A stretch of 53,510 nt of DNA from Pseudomonas lurida (GTDB lineage Bacteria > Pseudomonadota > Gammaproteobacteria > Pseudomonadales > Pseudomonadaceae). A program made the position numbers and the translations under genes. Location of the stretch: contig NZ_JAAMRE010000039.1 in assembly GCF_013522705.1 (NCBI RefSeq), forward strand, positions 1 to 53,510, read 5' to 3'. Within the stretch, counting starts at the first letter, position 1. Each line of letters starts with the position of its first letter. Of the stretch, positions 46,866 to 53,510 are shown one piece after another. The notes below the pieces were generated by a model, which saw only the letters and a list, made by a program, of their open reading frames with translations, was not told the DNA's origin and did not search any database.

Positions 46866-47782
46866 AGGTTTGCAGGCACCGGCGGCACAACGATGGGCTC
46901 GACTTTAGGCGCGACGTAAACAGGCGTCGGCAAGCCCATCATTTGCGCCAGCAGGTTGCCCAGGCGCGGACGCAGTTCGCCGCGCGGGATGATCATGTCG
47001 ATAGCGCCGTGCTCCAGCAGGAACTCGCTGCGCTGGAAACCTTCCGGCAGTTTTTCGCGTACCGTCTGCTCGATCACACGCGGGCCGGCAAAACCGATCA
47101 AGGCTTTCGGCTCGCCGACGATCACATCGCCGAGCATCGCCAGGCTGGCGGAAACCCCACCATAGACCGGGTCGGTCAGCACGGAGATAAACGGAATGCC
47201 TTCTTCGCGCAGACGCGCCAGTACCGCAGAGGTCTTGGCCATTTGCATCAGGGAGATCAAGGCTTCCTGCATGCGCGCGCCACCGGAGGCAGCGAAGCAG
47301 ATCATCGGGCAGCGATTTTCCAGCGCATAGTTGGCCGCGCGCACGAAGCGCTCACCGACGATGGCGCCCATGGAGCCGCCCATGAAGGAGAATTCGAATG
47401 CCGACACCACGACAGGCATACCCAGCAGCTTGCCGCTGACGGAGATCAGCGCGTCTTTCTCGCCGGTCTGTTTTTGCGCTGCGGTCAAACGATCCTTGTA
47501 TTTCTTGCCGTCGCGGAACTTGAGCCGATCGACCGGCTCCAGGTCGGCGCCCAGTTCATTGCGGCCGTCGGCGTCCAGGAAGATGTCAATGCGGGCGCGA
47601 GCGCCAATGCGCATGTGGTGGTTGCACTTGGGGCAAACGTCCAGGGTCTTTTCCAGCTCAGGGCGATAGAGCACCGCGTCGCAGGATGGGCACTTGTGCC
47701 ACAGACCTTCAGGAACCGAGCTTTTCTTCACCTCGGAACGCATGATCGAAGGGATCAGTTTGTCTACTAACCAGTTGCTCAT
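46862..47782 (-). CDS. accD: Acetyl-CoA carboxylase carboxyltransferase beta subunit
   Basis: A 306-aa subunit of the carboxyltransferase that makes malonyl-CoA. N-terminal zinc ribbon with Cys31, Cys34, Cys50 and Cys53 (KCPSCDAVLYRPEL, DVCPKCNHHMRIGAR). Crotonase-like core includes FEFSFMGGSMGAIVGERFVRAANYAL, ASGGARMQEALISLMQMAKTSA and DPVYGGVSASLAMLGDVIVGEPKALIGFAGPRVIEQT. The C-terminal Pro-rich tail is common in Pseudomonas. Confidence 0.97.
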   Translation of the reverse strand: MSNWLVDKLIPSIMRSEVKKSSVPEGLWHKCPSCDAVLYRPELEKTLDVCPKCNHHMRIGARARIDIFLDADGRNELGADLEPVDRLKFRDGKKYKDRLTAAQKQTGEKDALISVSGKLLGMPVVVSAFEFSFMGGSMGAIVGERFVRAANYALENRCPMICFAASGGARMQEALISLMQMAKTSAVLARLREEGIPFISVLTDPVYGGVSASLAMLGDVIVGEPKALIGFAGPRVIEQTVREKLPEGFQRSEFLLEHGAIDMIIPRGELRPRLGNLLAQMMGLPTPVYVAPKVEPIVVPPVPANL

Positions 47783-47842
47783 GCTTTCTTTCTCCAGTAC
47801 CGGTGGCTTGAACTCAGCCCCGCGTATGCCCTTGAGCTAAAT

Positions 47843-48040
47843 TCATATGTGGCGATAACACAGACTGGACGGGGTCAGACGTTCGACCTGCCATTTCCAG
47901 CCTGTGCCCTCAGCCTTCCAGACAACCTGCCGATGCAAGGTTGCCACTTCGTTTCCGAGCCACCCGCAGGCGGCGTCGGGCTGTTTTACACAGTGGTAGT
48001 TATGGACGGCGGCAGACTGCCAGCCGTCACATCCCGCCAC
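47843..48040 (-). CDS. Possible small gene between trpF and accD
   Basis: A 65-codon frame from a GTG at 48040, which overlaps the end of trpF, to TGA at 47843. It encodes AVHNYHCVKQPDAACGWLGNEVATLHRQVVWKAEGTGWKWQVERLTPSSLCYRHI. The codon choice and Trp/Cys/His content look protein-like, but there is no ribosome site and no better start. Could be a real small protein, a remnant, or part of the accD leader. Confidence 0.35.
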   Translation of the reverse strand: MAGCDGWQSAAVHNYHCVKQPDAACGWLGNEVATLHRQVVWKAEGTGWKWQVERLTPSSLCYRHI

Positions 48041-48659
48041 TGCTGTTGCGCACGGCCTGCATGAACGCGCGAATCCTGCTGTGATCCTTGATGCCCTTGG
48101 CCTGCTCCACCCCGCCGCTGACGTCCACCGCGTAGGGCCGCACCTGCCGGATGGCGTCGCCGACATTCGCCGGGGTGAGCCCGCCGGCCAGGATAATCGG
48201 CTTGCTCAGCCCTTCGGGGATCAGCGTCCAATCAAACGCTTCACCGGTGCCGCCCGGCACTCCGTCGACATAAGTATCCAGCAGTATTCCGCGCGCACCG
48301 GCATAGGCGGCGCAGGCACTGGCGATATCATCACCGGCCTTGACCCTCAGCGCCTTGATATAGGGGCGCTGGTAGCTTTCGCATTCGTCGGGGGTTTCAT
48401 CACCATGGAACTGCAGCATGTCCAGCGGCACGGCATCCAGGGTTTCGTTGAGTTCGCAGCGACTGGCGTTGACGAACAGCCCCACGGTGGTCACAAACGG
48501 CGGCAATGCGGCAATGATCGCCCGCGCCTGCAATACATTCACCGACCGCGGGCTCTTGGCATAAAACACCAGACCGATGGCATCCGCCCCCGCCTCGACG
48601 GCCGCCAACGCGTCTTCCATGCGGGTAATCCCGCAAATCTTGCTGCGAACGGCGGACAT
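48027..48659 (-). CDS. trpF: Phosphoribosylanthranilate isomerase
   Basis: A 210-aa TIM-barrel enzyme of tryptophan synthesis. Catalytic Cys in VRSKICGITRMEDA, GLVFYAKSPRSV, LQFHGDE, and catalytic Asp in LLDTYVDGVPGGTGEAFDW; the phosphate loops are LAGGLTPANV and VDVSGGVEQAKGIKD. Full length. Lies between truA and accD as in other pseudomonads. Confidence 0.97.
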   Translation of the reverse strand: MSAVRSKICGITRMEDALAAVEAGADAIGLVFYAKSPRSVNVLQARAIIAALPPFVTTVGLFVNASRCELNETLDAVPLDMLQFHGDETPDECESYQRPYIKALRVKAGDDIASACAAYAGARGILLDTYVDGVPGGTGEAFDWTLIPEGLSKPIILAGGLTPANVGDAIRQVRPYAVDVSGGVEQAKGIKDHSRIRAFMQAVRNSSGGM

Positions 48660-48723
48660 ATCGAAGAAACCTCAGGGGTTGAGCCGAGAAAGTCCCGGAT
48701 GGTAACAAAAGCTATTCCGGGCG

Positions 48724-49548
48724 TCAGCCGCCAAGTTCACTGAAACCTGTGAGGAAGTGTGGACCGATGAAGCGCTCCGGCAACTCGAACTCATCCCGAT
48801 ATTCGACCTGCACCAGGTACAGGCCGAACGGGTGCGCGGTCACCCCACCGGTGCGGCGGATACGGCTTTCCAGCACTTCCCTGGCCCATTCCACCGGACG
48901 CTCGCCAGCGCCGATAGTCATCAGCACGCCGGCGATGTTGCGCACCATATGGTGAAGGAACGCCCCGGCGCGAATATCCAGCACAATCATCTTGCCGTGT
49001 CGGCTCACACGCAGGTGATGGACTTCCTTGATCGGCGACTTGGCCTGGCACTGGCCGGCACGAAACGCGCTGAAATCATGCACGCCGACCAGATGCTGCG
49101 CCGCCTCGGCCATGCGTTCGGCGTCCAGCGGGCGGTGGTTCCAGGTGATTTCTTGATTGAGGTGCGCCGGACGGATCTGGTCGTTGTAGATCACGTAGCG
49201 GTAGCGCCGCGCGATGGCCTTGAAGCGCGCATGAAAATGCGCAGGCATCACCTTGGCCCAACTGACGCTGACATCATGGGGCAAATTGATATTGGCCCCC
49301 ATCACCCAAGCCTTCATCGTGCGCTCGGCCTGGGTGTCGAAATGCACCACTTGGCCGCAGGCATGCACGCCGGCATCGGTACGCCCGGCGCACATCAGCG
49401 ACACCGGCGAGGCGGCGACTTTGGACAGCGCGTTCTCCAGGGTTTCCTGCACCGTCGGCACGCCTGACGCTTGACGCTGCCAGCCGCGATAGCGCGAGCC
49501 TTTGTATTCCACGCCCAGGGCGATGCGGTAAAAGCCTGCGGCCGCCAT
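48724..49548 (-). CDS. truA: tRNA pseudouridine(38-40) synthase
   Basis: A 274-aa synthase modifying positions 38-40 of the anticodon arm. IALGVEYKGSRYRGWQRQ at the start, catalytic Asp in CAGRTDAGVHACGQVVHF, and the C-terminal FLHHMVRNIAGVLMTIGAGERP are diagnostic. I use the ATG at 49548 (MAAAGFYRIALG), which fits the E. coli protein start. A longer frame begins with a TTG at 49605 and adds 19 residues, so the start is uncertain. Confidence 0.93.
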   Translation of the reverse strand: MAAAGFYRIALGVEYKGSRYRGWQRQASGVPTVQETLENALSKVAASPVSLMCAGRTDAGVHACGQVVHFDTQAERTMKAWVMGANINLPHDVSVSWAKVMPAHFHARFKAIARRYRYVIYNDQIRPAHLNQEITWNHRPLDAERMAEAAQHLVGVHDFSAFRAGQCQAKSPIKEVHHLRVSRHGKMIVLDIRAGAFLHHMVRNIAGVLMTIGAGERPVEWAREVLESRIRRTGGVTAHPFGLYLVQVEYRDEFELPERFIGPHFLTGFSELGG

Positions 49549-49667
49549 TTCGGCGGCCGCGTTATCTATATTTGCCAAGAACTGAGAGCCTGATGAGTTG
49601 CGCAAAAGCCGCCATTATAAGGCGACATGCTTGGGACGCCATGGGTTTGCAGAGCCGCAAAGCAAAA

Positions 49668-49687
49668 CGGCGGCCCGAAGGCCGCCG
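49668..49687 (-). terminator. Terminator after fimV
   Basis: CGGCGGCC/GGCCGCCG stem with a TTCG tetraloop and TTTTGC after it on the minus strand, about 20 bp past the fimV stop. Confidence 0.85.
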
Positions 49688-49706
49688 CAGTATCACTGAA
49701 CGACGA

Positions 49707-52250
49707 TCATGCCAGCCGGCCGAGCATCTCCTTGGCCTCGCCGCGCTGCCCTTCGTCACCCTCGGTCAGCACTTCGGAAAGGATATCCCGCGCGCCGTCG
49801 GCGTCGCCCATGTCGATGTAGGCCTGGGCCAGGTCCAGCTTGGTCGCCACTTCATCCGTACCGGAGAGGAAGTCGAACTCAGGCTCATCGTCGCCCAACG
49901 CGGCGTCCTGCGCCGTGAAGGTTGGATGTTCAAGGCTCTGGGACAAACGGTCCAACTCCGCGTTGACGTCATTCAGCTCCGAAGCGAACGCGTCCGGCTT
50001 GGCCTCTGACTCGGGCTCGTCCGCCAGGGACAAGTCAAAGTCTTCCGGCAGGTCGAAGTCTTCCAGCGCGGCCGGCGTCAGGGTTGGCGGCTCGACGGCC
50101 GGCACGTCTTTCATCTCGCCTTCCAGGCCCGAGAGGAAATCCTCATCCGATTGGGTCGACGTCGGTGCATCCAACTGCAAGTCGAAATCCGAGAGGTCAT
50201 CCTTGGCCGCATTGGCTTGGGTCTGCTCCTTGAGCAGCGATTCGAACGTCTGCTGATCACCCTTGAGCTCGGCCGGCGACGTCGATTCCAGCTCGTCCAG
50301 GCTCAGGTCGAAATCCGTATCGAAGTTCTCGGGCGCCGCCGGCTTGTCTTCCAGCAACTCCTTGACGTACTGCGCGTCGAGGGCCGCCGCGGCGACCGCT
50401 GCGCTGACACCTGCGGCGAGTACCGCCATTGCCGGGAACCGTGCCTTGAGCTGCTCGACCTGGGCGTGGTTTTCACCGTTGGCCACCAGTTGACGCTCCT
50501 GGGTCACGAAGCCGTCCTTGTCGTTTTGCAGGCCGTAGACTTCCATCAGCTTCAGGCGCAGATCGCTGCGCTTGGGCTCATGCTTGATCGCTTGTTCCAG
50601 CACATCGGCGGCCTGGTTGAGCAGGCCACGATCAATATGTGACTGAGCCAGCGCCAAGGCGTCATTGGCGTTCTGCGGCGCCACGGCGGCGGCCAGCGGC
50701 GCCAGCACGGAGGCAACGGTCGGTGCGGCGACCACCGGCTCGATCACCGGCGCAGGTGACGGCGTAGCCGCCAGCTTGACGTTCGGCGGCGGTACTTCAA
50801 GGCCTTCGAAGCTGTCCGGCGGCAGGTCCTGGTCGATATTGGAGCTGAACTCCGGCTCTTCGGCCAGCGCACGCGCCATACGCAGGTGCTTTTCTTCCTC
50901 GCGACGAGCGTTGCGATGGCGCACGAACAGCAACAGGAGCAACAACGCAATCAAGGCTGCCGCACCGCCGACCACACCGAGCACAATCGGGTTGGTCAGC
51001 AGCTCGTTGAACTTGCCCTCGGTCGGCGTAGCAGGCGCCGCGTCCGCCTTGATCGGCTCAGGCGCAGGCGCTACCGGTGCGGGCGTGGCCGGGGTTGTTT
51101 CAGCCGCGGCGGGAGGCACGGCCGGGGTTGCGGCGGGGTCGGCGGCCAGCTGTGCCGGGATGGCCGCTGTCGCCGGGGCGGCGGGGTCGACTTTTTCAGC
51201 CTGCAGACGCGCCAGTTGATCGTTTTTCAGTTGAATCAGCTTTTGCAGTTTGTCGAGCTGGCTCTGCAGGTCGGCGGCACGGCTTTTCAGCTCTTCGTTG
51301 TCGCGGCGCGTGGTGTCCAGCTGTTCCTGAGTCATTGCCAGCTTGTCGCTGAGTACCTGGCTGTCGCCGGCCTTGCCCTTGGCGCCCTTCTTGGCCGCCT
51401 CTGCAGAAACCAGGCTCAGGTTGTCCTGGGTTCCAGTGGTTGCGGGCGCGTTGCCTGCCTGGGTGCGCCTGGTAGCATCCAGTTGCTGCTTACCGGCCGG
51501 CTGGTTGGCCGCACTGCGCCGCCCCTGACGCCAGGCATCGTTCTGCGCCCTTACCTCGGCAATCGCCTGGGGTTGCGGCAGCGCCGTGCTTTGCACGGTG
51601 TCCGGCAGGCGCAGGACCTGGCCGGTTTTGAGGCGATTGATGTTGCCGTCGACAAACGCATTCGGGTTAAGCGCCTGGATGGCCAGCATGGTCTGCTGCA
51701 CCGAGCCGCCATTGCGGTTTTTTTCGGCGATTTCCCAGAGTGTGTCGCGGGAGGTGGTGACGTGCTGGGCGGGCCTGGTCACCGCCGGCGCGACAGGGGC
51801 GGGCGCATTCAAACGTGGTGCCGCTGCGGGGGTAGTCGCCGGCTGATCGAACTTGGCCGGATCAAGCAGCACGCTGTAGTCACGCATCAAACGGCCGTTG
51901 GGCCACTGCACCTGCAGCAGGAACCGGATGTAGGAATCGGGCAATGGCTTGCTGGAGGTGACGCGCACCACGCTGCGGCCGTTGGGGTTGACCACCGGGG
52001 TAAACGTCAGGTCGTTGAGAAACGCCTGACGGTCAACCCCGGCATCCACAAACGCCTGGGACGACGCCAGGCTCGGCGTGATCTCGGAAGCCGTCAGGCC
52101 ACCGACATCGAGCAATTCGATTTCCACCGACAAGGGCTGGTTCAGCTTCGACTTGAGGGTCATCTCCCCCAACTGGAGCGCCTGCGCCATACCGGAGGAC
52201 AGCGCCGAGGCGGCCGCTATTGCTAACACCAGTTTGCGAACTTGAACCAT
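49707..52250 (-). CDS. fimV: FimV, polar hub protein
   Basis: An 847-aa inner-membrane protein that organises the pole, type IV pili and cAMP signalling. Order: signal peptide (MVQVRKLVLAIAAASALSSGMAQA), FimV N-terminal domain (LQLGEMTLKSKLNQPLSVEIELLDVGGL), LysM-like domain (HVTTSRDTLWEIAEKNR ... VLRLP), coiled coil (about 300-350), Pro/Ala linker, membrane span (NPIVLGVVGGAAALIALLLLLLFV), a long acidic cytoplasmic region, and the C-terminal TPR-like domain (DEVATKLDLAQAYIDMGDADGARDILSEVL). The ATG at 52250 has AGGATGAGG upstream and places the signal peptide correctly; the longer frame adds 40 implausible residues. Confidence 0.95.
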   Translation of the reverse strand: MVQVRKLVLAIAAASALSSGMAQALQLGEMTLKSKLNQPLSVEIELLDVGGLTASEITPSLASSQAFVDAGVDRQAFLNDLTFTPVVNPNGRSVVRVTSSKPLPDSYIRFLLQVQWPNGRLMRDYSVLLDPAKFDQPATTPAAAPRLNAPAPVAPAVTRPAQHVTTSRDTLWEIAEKNRNGGSVQQTMLAIQALNPNAFVDGNINRLKTGQVLRLPDTVQSTALPQPQAIAEVRAQNDAWRQGRRSAANQPAGKQQLDATRRTQAGNAPATTGTQDNLSLVSAEAAKKGAKGKAGDSQVLSDKLAMTQEQLDTTRRDNEELKSRAADLQSQLDKLQKLIQLKNDQLARLQAEKVDPAAPATAAIPAQLAADPAATPAVPPAAAETTPATPAPVAPAPEPIKADAAPATPTEGKFNELLTNPIVLGVVGGAAALIALLLLLLFVRHRNARREEEKHLRMARALAEEPEFSSNIDQDLPPDSFEGLEVPPPNVKLAATPSPAPVIEPVVAAPTVASVLAPLAAAVAPQNANDALALAQSHIDRGLLNQAADVLEQAIKHEPKRSDLRLKLMEVYGLQNDKDGFVTQERQLVANGENHAQVEQLKARFPAMAVLAAGVSAAVAAAALDAQYVKELLEDKPAAPENFDTDFDLSLDELESTSPAELKGDQQTFESLLKEQTQANAAKDDLSDFDLQLDAPTSTQSDEDFLSGLEGEMKDVPAVEPPTLTPAALEDFDLPEDFDLSLADEPESEAKPDAFASELNDVNAELDRLSQSLEHPTFTAQDAALGDDEPEFDFLSGTDEVATKLDLAQAYIDMGDADGARDILSEVLTEGDEGQRGEAKEMLGRLA

Positions 52251-52414
52251 AGCCTCATCCTTTGTTTGAACACTCCCCGGCTTGCGAGAAGGTTGGTAAC
52301 CGCTGCCATATAAGGCATGGCGAGCCGATAGGTCACCGACGCGCAATTGTTCCTGCTTGGGGCCAAGCATAGCGCCTGGTTAGAATCAATCTACAAATTG
52401 CCGCCAAGTATCTT

Positions 52415-53425
52415 TTACGCAAGGCCTTTTATCAACAACTGCGCCAGTTGCACGGCGTTCAGCGCGGCGCCTTTGCGTACGTTATCTGACGTCACCCAAA
52501 GATTTAGTTCCGCCGGGTCATCCACGCCGGCACGTATACGCCCAACATAGACCACATCCTGGCCCACTGCGTCACCTACGGCAGTCGGGTAATCGCCCTC
52601 CTCGACCCGTTCAATGCCTGGCGCCGCATCCAGTGCACGATTCACGGCGGCCAGGTCGACCGGCGCCGCCAGCTGCAGGGACACTGTCAGGCTATCGCCA
52701 AAAAACACCGGGGCTTGAACGCACGTTGCGCTAATTTTCAGCAACGGAGTGTCCAGCACGGCACGCAATTCGTGTATCAGCCTTTTCTCCAGGTCGGTAT
52801 GCCCCTGGGCATCGGGCTTTCCGACCTGCGCCAGCAAGTTAAAGGCCATCTGACGATCAAAGAACGTCGGTTCCAACGGGCGTACATTAAGCAGCTCCGC
52901 CGTCTGCCGCGCCAGCTCACTGACAGCTTCGCGCCCCTGGGCCGACACAGCCAGGCAGGCGGTGACGCTCACGCGCTGGATATCCAGCAGACCCCGCAGC
53001 GGGGCAAGCACCACCGCCAGGTGGGTCGCCGATGGGCTCGGGCTGCCAAGCTGGAAAGGTTTGCGCATGCCGTCCAGTACATGGGCATTGGCCTCCGGCA
53101 CCACGTGCGGTGCCTGCTCGGCGGGCAGCGCGCCCGACAGATCGATCACCGAGCAACCCGCCGCGGTGGCGCGCGGGGCGAAGCTTACGGTCACGGCCGG
53201 ACCGGCGGCGAAAAACGCCAGCTGCGCTTTGCTGAAGTCGAACTCATCGACCTCCCTGACCCGCACGTTCTTGCCACGAAACGGCACCGAGGCCCCGGCG
53301 GAGTTACTGCCCGCCAACAGGTACAGGGTGCCTACCGGAAAATCCAACTCTTCGAGAATCTGCACCAGGGTTTCACCCACGGTGCCGGTGGCGCCGATCA
53401 CGGCGATTTCAAAGGTCTGGGTCAT
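52415..53425 (-). CDS. Aspartate-semialdehyde dehydrogenase-like protein lacking the catalytic Cys (Usg-like)
   Basis: A 336-aa Asd homologue. The NADP motif IAVIGATGTVGETLVQILEE is intact. At the position where Asd has its nucleophile in SGNCT, this protein reads LGSPSPSATHLAVVLAPL near residue 130, with no cysteine. The dimer and dehydrogenase fold (SVTACLAVSAQGREAVSELARQTAELLN, LLAQVGKPDAQGHTDLEKRLIHE) otherwise matches. It is therefore probably the second, non-catalytic Asd-like protein seen upstream of fimV in Pseudomonas and called Usg in enterobacteria. Role unknown. Confidence 0.88.
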   Translation of the reverse strand: MTQTFEIAVIGATGTVGETLVQILEELDFPVGTLYLLAGSNSAGASVPFRGKNVRVREVDEFDFSKAQLAFFAAGPAVTVSFAPRATAAGCSVIDLSGALPAEQAPHVVPEANAHVLDGMRKPFQLGSPSPSATHLAVVLAPLRGLLDIQRVSVTACLAVSAQGREAVSELARQTAELLNVRPLEPTFFDRQMAFNLLAQVGKPDAQGHTDLEKRLIHELRAVLDTPLLKISATCVQAPVFFGDSLTVSLQLAAPVDLAAVNRALDAAPGIERVEEGDYPTAVGDAVGQDVVYVGRIRAGVDDPAELNLWVTSDNVRKGAALNAVQLAQLLIKGLA

Positions 53426-53510
53426 GGCGGTAGCCTCGGGCAGTGCGGGGGGAGCGGCACTTTACCGGGTGGCCGGGAGTGAGGCAATTGGTGTGGGGGT
53501 GTGGTGGGGC

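Noticed and set aside
49549..49605. Extended truA start at TTG 49605
   Set aside because: It would add 19 residues not needed by the fold, and begins at a TTG without a clear ribosome site; the ATG at 49548 fits the family start better, although this is not certain.

Overview
The window is a stretch of a Pseudomonas chromosome, most likely the P. fluorescens group. The conserved right-hand block has the Pseudomonas order asd-like, fimV, truA, trpF, accD, folC, dedD, cvpA, purF, metZ, SDR. A long temperate siphophage prophage is integrated at the 3' end of a tRNA-Val(GAC) gene. The species group is inferred from gene order and protein sequence only.

Prophage, about 1-38373; its left end lies outside the window. 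Late genes are on the minus strand. Read in the transcription direction they are: a Q-like regulator with a late promoter and terminator (about 20392-19732), two membrane/coiled-coil proteins, an HNH nuclease, small and large terminase, portal, ClpP-like protease, HK97-type capsid, connectors, tail tube, a G/GT chaperone pair with a GGGAAAG slippery site, a BamE-like lipoprotein, tape measure, then lambda-like M, L, K, I and J. J runs off the left edge. The early rightward-equivalent operon (minus strand, 25958 down to about 20396) holds cro, a CII-like gene, a Rha-type gene, O with internal iterons, P, a YbcO-like nuclease, a VRR-NUC nuclease and a second tyrosine recombinase.

Control region, 25958-29053. 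cI (plus strand) faces cro across three operators. A second operator cluster with the same geometry lies 3 kb away at 28959-29013 and drives a plus-strand PL-like promoter, followed by a boxA. Between the two clusters, where lambda carries rexA and rexB, is a low-GC three-gene cassette (27022-28537): one 286-aa protein and two small membrane proteins that I do not recognise. A DUF1654 gene preceded by a near-perfect LexA box sits beside the second cluster. The rex-position cassette is my best candidate for an undescribed system, probably exclusion or lysogenic conversion.

PL-side accessory region, 29054-38264 (plus strand). This holds small phage genes, a PAPS-reductase-like PP-loop protein, a cupin-like protein, a protein with motifs reminiscent of tRNA-guanine transglycosylases, excisionase and integrase. 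Two low-GC genes lie antisense inside it: an HNH nuclease (31422-32300) and a DUF4145-type protein (34224-34994). Three 11-bp repeats lie between integrase and the tRNA.

Host block, 38374-53510. It contains four tRNAs (Val-GAC, two Asp-GTC, Val-TAC), a PuuB-like oxidase, and the metabolic and envelope genes named above, nearly all on the minus strand.
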